Source: Flexilinea sp.
GTDB taxonomy: Bacteria > Chloroflexota > Anaerolineae > Anaerolineales > Anaerolineaceae
DNA length: 33,730 bases
NCBI GenBank assembly: GCA_026645735.1
Contig: JAPKMT010000035.1
Location: 1 to 33,730, forward strand
Direction of reading: 5' to 3'
A program made the position numbers and the translations under genes. Below are positions 7,542 through 14,049 of this stretch, piece after piece. The notes beneath the pieces are model-generated. The model searched no databases. It was not told the origin of the DNA and saw only the letters and a list, made by a program, of their open reading frames with translations. The number at the start of each line of letters is the position of its first letter. Position 1 is the first letter of the stretch.

Positions 7542-10412
7542 TTAAAGGATCAGCATGAAGTCATTGATCGGAATCGGTTTCGAAAAAAGGAATCCCTGAC
7601 CGAATCTACAGCCGATACTCATCAGGAAATCAGCCTGATCCTGTTTTTCCACACCCTCACAAACAACCTGGATTCCCAAAGTATGAGCCATTTCAACAAC
7701 CAGATGAATGATTTCACGTGTTTTTTTCGAATTATTGGACTCAGTTAAAAAATTCCGATCGATTTTCAAGGTGTCCAGAGGAATGCGGTTCAGCATAGTT
7801 AAAGATGAATACCCGGCGCCAAAATCGTCGATTGAAATTCGATAATTCAGTTCTTTGGCCTGGTTTAATATATTTTCCACATCATCAATTTCAGAAATCG
7901 CCGTTTCAGTTAATTCGAGTTCAATCAAACCATCCGGAATTGAATATTTTTGGATAATCTCACCCAACCGGTAAATATAATGTTTCTCAGAAAGATGAAC
8001 GCGCGACTGATTGACTGATATTGGAACGACTTTTTCACCGGCATCGATCCGGGAACGAATAAATTTGCAGACTTCTTCCAAAACAAAAAAGTCCAATGGA
8101 ATGATAAAGCCATTTTTTTCAAAAATCGGAATAAAATCGGCTGGCAGTCTGAATCCATGAACCGGATCATTCCAACGGATTAACGCTTCAGCCCCGATTA
8201 TGGAATTCTCTTCCATGTTATATTTTGGCTGGTAATATACTTCAAATTCATGTTTTTCGAGAGCAGATTCCTGTTTTTCTTCGATAGTCTTATAGATTCG
8301 CAGTTTGTCCCTTAAGTAATCATCAAAAAATACAATACCAGAGGATATATTTCTGGCTTCCCTGCGCGCCGTTTCAGCATTATCAATGCAAGCCATGATA
8401 TCCTGATCGTTATCGGAAAGCATGTAAACACCAACATGAATTCCCAATTTAATTACAGTATCATTTTCGCTGTATGAATTCTTTTTCGATTTGATTTCGG
8501 TAATTTTCTTTTCAAGAATTTCTCTGGAATGATAAGGAACCAGACAAAGGAAGTGATCAGCCTTGACTCTCGTACAAATCATACCGGGAACTTCAATAGA
8601 CTGAAGCGTATCTGCCATATATTGAATAATCTGATCACCGGTTCTCCTTCCATAATATTCATTGATGATATCAAAACGATCCACATCGAATGAAATAAAG
8701 GCAAATTTTTCTGATCGGTTCTCTCCAATGATTCTTCCCGCATTTTTTTCCATCCAGTGAAGGTTTTTTAATTGCGTCATATCATCGACAAAAGCCAGGT
8801 TAAAGATCTGTTTTTTGTCCCTCTGATGCGAATCGATCCGATATGCCAATAAATACAAAAACAGGATTGGAAAAACAAGAAAAATAAAGAAAGCATAAGC
8901 AGGTTGTGTATTGATAAAATCAATCAATCGAATCTTTTGCGGCGCGATGAACACGTTTTGATTGATGATTGCAAATCGTTGGAATGAACTGATTGAATTG
9001 ACTGCCTTCCTCAAAATTTGAATCAATCGCGGATCCGCATATTGACTGACAGCATATGAATATTGAAAAGTGAATCCTTGATTGGGATCAATCATTAAAT
9101 CGCGGTATTTCATCTTCCCCAGATTTTTCTGAGCCACCCAGATATTCATGAAACTGACGTCCTGTATGCCTGAATTCAGTGCATCCAGACATGCTTTATC
9201 ACTTTCGAAATAGTTTACTTCTGAATCGCGAAATATTGAACTCAACGATGAGGAAAGCGGAAGAAAACCGATCGGTTCAGCAATTTTGATATGATTTTCC
9301 GTAGAGAATGCGTGGTTCTTTCTGAAAACCGCTACAACTTGATTTTCGAGGAACGCAGGGGATAACTGTAATTTGTTTTTCTCTGCAAACCCCTCATCAA
9401 TTAAAAAATCTCCGATGATGTCAGCTTCATTTTGCTGGAGCTTGTTCAGCGCTTCTTCTAATGAGGTGACCATAACTGGTTGAATTTCGACATGCAGGTC
9501 TCTGGCAGTTTTTCCCAAAAAATCAGCAATGATCCCATGCAAAGAACCGTTTTGATAATAAGATACCGGATCTCTGTCAGGAGAAGCAATCACACGAAAA
9601 ACTTTTTTTTCTGAAAGAAAATCCATTTCATCTTTTGTGAGATTTAAGACTTCACTGTCCGCATGGAAAAAGTATTTCTCAAACAAACGAACTGCAAATA
9701 ATGGTTCATGCAGGCTGATCGAATCCATCGCGCGATTTAATTCACTCAGCAGACGATCATTGTCTTTTCTTACAGCAAAATAAAAAGGCCGCATTGAAAA
9801 ACGAGCAATAACCCTGGCCTCGGGGAAAACCGTTAGTGAGGAAGAAAGAATTCCATCAATTTCTCCATTTTTCAAAGCCAGATAGAGGTTTTCTTTAGAA
9901 TATTCATGCAATTCGGGTAAAAAATCGAATTCAGACATGTTTTCCGTAAGAGGTTTTATAAATTTTGATCCCTGGATAACACCCACTCGAAATTTTGCAG
10001 GAAATACCTGGGCCATTGAATTCATCGGAAAATTTTCTTCTAAGACTGAAATAACTGCATATTCAGTTCCGGATGCTTTAAGGGAAAATGAAAAAACGTT
10101 TTCGGTTTCCGCAGTTTTTTCGACATAATTGACAAGATCAATTTCTCCAGATGCAAGAAGTTGAAGACATTCTTCATAATCACATTGTTTAAAAGAAAAA
10201 TCCCACTCAGCATATTGACTGATTTTCTGTAAATAGTCAAAACCAAAACCGTGATAAATTCCAGATTCATCCTCTTCCTGAAAATGATCCATTGAAAAAT
10301 AACCTACCTTCACAAGCCGCGGAGATGGAACGAAAGTTATAAATATTAAACTAAAAAATAAATCAAGACAAATGACCATTACCCACAAAAGTTTTTTGCT
10401 GCAAATTTTCAT
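7542..10412 (-). CDS. Membrane c-di-GMP phosphodiesterase paralogue: double SBP_bac_3, degenerate GGDEF, EAL
   Basis: 956 residues with the same order as the gene at 2742-5642: signal/anchor (about 7-28), two solute-binding domains, a membrane segment near residue 507, a GGDEF fold and a C-terminal EAL domain. The GGDEF signature position reads RVKADHF, so this domain is also degenerate, probably retained as a regulatory or dimerising fold. EAL residues are conserved: EALIRW, SVNQS, ELTETAI, IDDFGAGYSSL, LKIDRNF, CEGVE and FGQGF. The two paralogues align along the whole EAL part, including the phrase IRWxxxxxGF, but their sensor domains are much less alike, suggesting duplication followed by a change of ligand. 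The start is ATG at 10412; upstream GAAAG is only a weak ribosome-binding site. Confidence 0.92.
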   Translation of the reverse strand: MKICSKKLLWVMVICLDLFFSLIFITFVPSPRLVKVGYFSMDHFQEEDESGIYHGFGFDYLQKISQYAEWDFSFKQCDYEECLQLLASGEIDLVNYVEKTAETENVFSFSLKASGTEYAVISVLEENFPMNSMAQVFPAKFRVGVIQGSKFIKPLTENMSEFDFLPELHEYSKENLYLALKNGEIDGILSSSLTVFPEARVIARFSMRPFYFAVRKDNDRLLSELNRAMDSISLHEPLFAVRLFEKYFFHADSEVLNLTKDEMDFLSEKKVFRVIASPDRDPVSYYQNGSLHGIIADFLGKTARDLHVEIQPVMVTSLEEALNKLQQNEADIIGDFLIDEGFAEKNKLQLSPAFLENQVVAVFRKNHAFSTENHIKIAEPIGFLPLSSSLSSIFRDSEVNYFESDKACLDALNSGIQDVSFMNIWVAQKNLGKMKYRDLMIDPNQGFTFQYSYAVSQYADPRLIQILRKAVNSISSFQRFAIINQNVFIAPQKIRLIDFINTQPAYAFFIFLVFPILFLYLLAYRIDSHQRDKKQIFNLAFVDDMTQLKNLHWMEKNAGRIIGENRSEKFAFISFDVDRFDIINEYYGRRTGDQIIQYMADTLQSIEVPGMICTRVKADHFLCLVPYHSREILEKKITEIKSKKNSYSENDTVIKLGIHVGVYMLSDNDQDIMACIDNAETARREARNISSGIVFFDDYLRDKLRIYKTIEEKQESALEKHEFEVYYQPKYNMEENSIIGAEALIRWNDPVHGFRLPADFIPIFEKNGFIIPLDFFVLEEVCKFIRSRIDAGEKVVPISVNQSRVHLSEKHYIYRLGEIIQKYSIPDGLIELELTETAISEIDDVENILNQAKELNYRISIDDFGAGYSSLTMLNRIPLDTLKIDRNFLTESNNSKKTREIIHLVVEMAHTLGIQVVCEGVEKQDQADFLMSIGCRFGQGFLFSKPIPINDFMLIL

Positions 10413-10685
10413 ATCGCGGCTTTCTTTGATCTACAAAGTAAATCAATGGAAAAATGGAATTGGTTTTGCTGATCAATCAATTGATATTGCCACTGCAGGA
10501 AGGGAAAATCCTATTTCTATTTTATATCTATTTTTATTTTATTCGTAAGTCAATCATGAAATTGGTAACGCCGAAACTCCCGAATAATCAAGACAAAAGT
10601 CAGGATCGATCCCAATTCCTGCCGTGGCAATTGGACAGAAATATTTTTTCATTCCCCGGCAGGTCAACGCAAAGTGCCAGTTTCG

Positions 10686-10803
10686 TAATTCGAAATATTG
10701 ACTTGCTATTCGAATTAATCGGGATAAACTTGTTGTTGTGATATTTTTGCGCTTCGCGCAAAAATATCACAACAAAGAATCCTCTCCATATTTCGAATTG
10801 CTG
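10686..10803. repeat. Palindromic repeat element, copy B
   Basis: Ends AATTCGAAATATTG and CCATATTTCGAATTGCTG enclose a hairpin at 10733-10775 with 20-bp perfect arms and a TTC loop. The inner arm reads GTGATATTTTTGCGC. Compared with copy A, TTG has become ATA on the left and CAA has become TAT on the right, so pairing is kept. Confidence 0.85.
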
Positions 10804-10816
10804 TGCCGGTTATATA

Positions 10817-10845
10817 TTGACTTTTTAAAATCATTATTATATAAA
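10817..10845 (+). promoter_or_regulatory. Candidate sigma-70-type promoter for the DUF5343-like gene
   Basis: TTGACT at 10817-10822, a 17-nt spacer, then TATAAA at 10840-10845. It would give a leader of about 170 nt before the ATG at 11024. The leader contains CACAA/TTGTG pairing near 10970-10985. No other gene lies between, and the rest of the 610-nt gap 10413-11023 is explained by repeat copy B. Confidence 0.45.
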
Positions 10846-11023
10846 TACTTAAGTTCTGCATTCGGCGAAAACAATGTGGAGCGGTGTCTGGCTCGGAATA
10901 TGCTGAGAACGTTCCTACTATACAGCATTATCGTTCCCTGTCAATATTTTTGATGAAAACATCAACCTGACCACAAGGCTTTGTGAGGAATTACTCCACA
11001 AAAAATCCAGAAAGGAAACACTC

Positions 11024-11740
11024 ATGGCAAAAAAACAAAAAGGCGACCTCATTTCTGACATCGCTGAATCCCTGATTTCCGGTAAAGGGCCGGATATCCA
11101 GAATCTGATTGAATCGGTTACCGATAATTTATCTCAGACAAAAAAAAATCCCACCTATCCGACGCTGACTGCATCAAACTGGTCAGAAATTCGGGATCGC
11201 TTTAAGAAAAATGTGCCTGCAACAATCACGAAAAAGTGGATAGCCGATGTTTTGGATATCACAACTGCCAATGCTGAAAAAAGTATTTTTCCGGATCTGC
11301 AGCTAACAGGGATTATCAATGCATCCGGGAAAACAACCGACCGTGCGAAAGCATTATCCAGCGATACCAGTTATGCCCGGGCATGTGCGAAAATTCTGAC
11401 ATCTGTTTATCCGGAATCGCTGCTGGAAATGGATACATCAACCAAGACAGCTCAAAATAAAATTGTTGCATGGTTTAAGAAAAACGCCGAGGCATCTGAT
11501 TCAACAGCAAAACGGATGAGCAACTTCTATTTACTCCTGCATGATGCAACGGCCGAAGATGAAGAAAGCAGCACAAAAAAAACACCGGATAAAAAAGATT
11601 CATCATCCAAGTCCGGCAGCAATTCCTGGATCATTAATGTCCGCATGGAATTTCCTTCTCTGAACGCGGCAAAACAGTTTGATGAGATTCTCACCAAAAC
11701 TGCTGAACAGGTTCATGCAAAAATTGAGAATTTGAAATAA
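11024..11740 (+). CDS. DUF5343-like hypothetical protein
   Basis: 238 residues, soluble, with no signal peptide or membrane segment. Residues about 40-175 resemble the DUF5343 pattern: a Tyr-Pro-x-Leu lead, an alpha-helical DNA-binding-like segment, a LTGIINASGKTTDRAKAL phrase (relatives have 'lGLIdedGkPT'), then ARACAKILTSVYPESLLEMD. A Ser/Lys-rich linker (about 176-200) joins a short C-terminal alpha/beta piece beginning WIINVRMEFPS. The assignment is from memory of the family pattern, not a search. The start has AAAGGA 8-9 nt upstream. It stands alone, flanked by repeat elements on both sides, with its own promoter candidate and a hairpin followed by Ts downstream. The function is unknown; the domain order hints at a nucleic-acid or partner-binding accessory protein. 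Confidence 0.7.
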   Translation: MAKKQKGDLISDIAESLISGKGPDIQNLIESVTDNLSQTKKNPTYPTLTASNWSEIRDRFKKNVPATITKKWIADVLDITTANAEKSIFPDLQLTGIINASGKTTDRAKALSSDTSYARACAKILTSVYPESLLEMDTSTKTAQNKIVAWFKKNAEASDSTAKRMSNFYLLLHDATAEDEESSTKKTPDKKDSSSKSGSNSWIINVRMEFPSLNAAKQFDEILTKTAEQVHAKIENLK

Positions 11741-11748
11741 CTCAACGA

Positions 11749-11826
11749 CAATTCTGTTTCCTTACCATCCAATCTGTATTAATGTCAATTCCAGATCCGG
11801 AGTTCGGGAAACAGAATTGCTTTTTA
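11749..11826 (+). terminator. Long-loop inverted repeat followed by T tract
   Basis: CAATTCTGTTTCC at 11749-11761 pairs perfectly (13 bp) with GGAAACAGAATTG at 11807-11819, and CTTTTTAATC follows. The 45-nt loop is unusually long for a rho-independent terminator. The position, 9 nt after the DUF5343-like stop codon, and the T tract support that role. Confidence 0.5.
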
Positions 11827-11900
11827 ATCATAAAAACAAGTTCAGACCCGTTTGTTCCAATAATTTGAAATTAAGGCCATCGTTACAAACAAACAGTACC

Positions 11901-11985
11901 GATTCCAAATATGGAAAGAAATATTTGTTGTTATGTAATGTTTTCTCTTTTTATTCGAAATACATGTCCATATTTCGAATTGCTG
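11901..11985. repeat. Palindromic repeat element, copy C (degenerate, hairpin lost)
   Basis: The left end (ATTCCAAATATGGAAAGAA, then TTGTTGTTATG) and right end (CCATATTTCGAATTGCTG) match the family, but the central palindrome is missing. The element is about 85 nt instead of 120, consistent with deletion of most of the hairpin. Confidence 0.65.
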
Positions 11986-12027
11986 AATAAACAGAAGAAA
12001 AATTATCAGTCTGGAATCCAGACTGGA

Positions 12028-14049
12028 TTATGCCAGATGGTTTTGATCTTTCGGGAGATTTCCGACTGTATAAATCTGAATCGCACCATCCGAATAATAT
12101 GGGCAGACGGAAATACATCGACCGCAACCACTGCATTTTTCAGGCTGAACTTGCGGGAAGAATCCCTCTCTGCCAATAACAGTAACTTCTTTAAAAGCTT
12201 GCTCAGGACATACAGCCACACATAAATTGCAGCGTATACATGCAGAATAATTCACCTGAGCCAGACCAATTCGATATTTTCGCTTTTCAGTCGCTTTGAA
12301 CGGAACAATCGCTCCGCTGGGACAGCTTGCACCACATTCAGTACAGGCAGGGTCGCAGTAATGACCCATATAATAGATAAACGGTGTGTTGAATCCCTCC
12401 CACCCGCTTTCATAAACCGATGGTTTGATGATGTTCTGCGGACATGCCAAGGCACATTGGCCGCAGCGTATACACAATTTCAAAAAAGTTTCTGGTTCTG
12501 TTTCATCCGGACGCAAGCTGCCAGGCGGACGCAGTACATTCCCAGGTCCAGGGATCAGTGCTTTTTCTTTCAATGTCATCAGTCCTGCAGCAGCAGATCC
12601 CATCAGAATTGTCCCAACTAATTCGCGCCTTCCCGCATCAAATTCATTATGAAATCGAAAAACCTTTTCTTTGTGGAAATCAATGGCGAACTTTGGACAG
12701 ACGTCAGCACATTCCATGCACAGAATACATTCTGCTGGATCCGAGCGAAAACCGTTTTCGGCGTCAATGGCGCCTGTCGGGCAAGTTTTTGGACACTTAT
12801 CGCATTGAGAACAGGCATGTTGATCTACATGTCGTTTTTTGAAGGAGAATTTCGACAAAAGGGCGAGCAGTCCACCAAGCGGACAGATATAACGGCACCA
12901 AAATCTCTTCTCGACAAAATTCAAAATCAGTGCAAAAAACATCGGCAGGGCAGACAACCACCAGAATGCACCGATAAATCGAAATGCCCGTAAGAATCCT
13001 TCATTGAGATATTCTGAGGCTGGTTTGAAAATTAATAGTACCGGTTGAATCGCCATCGAAATCGGATCCAGCCAGAGAAAGGCCAGACTGCCAAATATTG
13101 CCATAATAATAAAAACAATCAAAAAAATCCATTTAAAGCGCCGAAGATTTTGAGAACCGATTATGCGATCATTTTTTCCATAAGATTGAAGGATAGTACC
13201 TGTCGGACAGATCCATCCGCACCAGAAACGGCCAAGAAACAAAGTCAGGATTAAGATCAGTAATGCCGGCCAATATTCGATTAATACTTTCCGACTGGCA
13301 ATCGATGTCAGGATTGCCTGAAACGGATCAGCTAGAGAAAATAAATGATTGGGCAGAAAACTGAGTGAAATTCCTGTGACAGACAGAAACATCAGAATCA
13401 GGAACAGACATAAAAATAATTTATTGAAAAAGCGGCGGTTTAATACCTGATTGCGGTTGTATTTCTTAACACGTTGTCCAATGTTCAATCCAAGACTTTC
13501 CGTAAGCGCACCGGTTGGACAATACCGGATGCATTGATTACAGGAATCACATTCCCTGGAAGGCTTTCCATCATTCGTAGAGACGAAGCGCTGATTTCCT
13601 CTGCCATAAAAATCAATAACTTTTTTCCCTTTTGTTTGACAGACCTGGACACAATTTCCGCAGGAGATGCAGTTCGCTTTGGGAATATCTATCACTTTTA
13701 CAGGTTTTTGAATACCATAATGCGCTGCAAGTTTCTGTACTTCCGGGAGAGCAGGACAGAGAGACAGCAAAAAATTAGCCATTTCTGCCCGCGCATCAAT
13801 GGCTTCGATAGAATCCGTAAAAATTACCATGCCATCTTCAACCTTCGTGTCACACGAAGTGACAATTTTTCTGGTTCCATCGGGGAAAACCACAGAAACC
13901 AGGCACATGCGGCATGCACCGGAAGGAATCAGATTTTCAATATGGCAAAAAGCAGGAATTTCAAATCCATTGGCTTTTGCTGCCTGTAAAATCGTATTTT
14001 CTTCATCGGTCTGAATTTTCAGATGATTTATCGTAATAGCTGTCATCAT
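12028..14049 (-). CDS. NuoG N-terminus / NapH-like membrane / NapG-like polyferredoxin fusion
   Basis: 673 residues. Order: a NuoG-type [2Fe-2S] domain (C35-x10-C46-x2-C49-x16-C66); a helical segment (SLCPALPEVQKLAA) where the His-ligated cluster motif of NuoG/HydA is absent; two [4Fe-4S] motifs (CISCGNCVQVCQT from 127, CDSCNQCIRYCPTG from 167); a NapH-like region with about four membrane segments and two WCxxICPxG motifs (about 280 and 395); a ferredoxin pair (about 425-460); an internal Tat-like GRRELVG followed by a hydrophobic stretch (about 485-505); and a NapG/MauM-like tail with four more [4Fe-4S] motifs. This suggests about eight [4Fe-4S] clusters plus one [2Fe-2S] in one membrane electron wire. 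Its ATG overlaps the stop of the NuoF-like gene (TAATG), so translation is coupled. No [FeFe]-hydrogenase H-cluster motif is present. The redox partners are inferred. Confidence 0.88.
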   Translation of the reverse strand: MMTAITINHLKIQTDEENTILQAAKANGFEIPAFCHIENLIPSGACRMCLVSVVFPDGTRKIVTSCDTKVEDGMVIFTDSIEAIDARAEMANFLLSLCPALPEVQKLAAHYGIQKPVKVIDIPKANCISCGNCVQVCQTKGKKVIDFYGRGNQRFVSTNDGKPSRECDSCNQCIRYCPTGALTESLGLNIGQRVKKYNRNQVLNRRFFNKLFLCLFLILMFLSVTGISLSFLPNHLFSLADPFQAILTSIASRKVLIEYWPALLILILTLFLGRFWCGWICPTGTILQSYGKNDRIIGSQNLRRFKWIFLIVFIIMAIFGSLAFLWLDPISMAIQPVLLIFKPASEYLNEGFLRAFRFIGAFWWLSALPMFFALILNFVEKRFWCRYICPLGGLLALLSKFSFKKRHVDQHACSQCDKCPKTCPTGAIDAENGFRSDPAECILCMECADVCPKFAIDFHKEKVFRFHNEFDAGRRELVGTILMGSAAAGLMTLKEKALIPGPGNVLRPPGSLRPDETEPETFLKLCIRCGQCALACPQNIIKPSVYESGWEGFNTPFIYYMGHYCDPACTECGASCPSGAIVPFKATEKRKYRIGLAQVNYSACIRCNLCVAVCPEQAFKEVTVIGREGFFPQVQPEKCSGCGRCISVCPYYSDGAIQIYTVGNLPKDQNHLA

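Noticed and set aside
2742-10412. Diguanylate cyclase activity for the two GGDEF-EAL proteins
   Set aside because: Their GGDEF signatures read RSKNDNF and RVKADHF, lacking the catalytic residues.
10454-10953. Two open frames upstream of the DUF5343-like gene
   Set aside because: They cover repeat copy B and AT-rich DNA, have no ribosome-binding site and resemble no protein.
12361-13989. Several plus-strand frames opposite the Fe-S fusion gene
   Set aside because: They are opposite-strand shadows of cysteine-rich coding sequence with no start signals.
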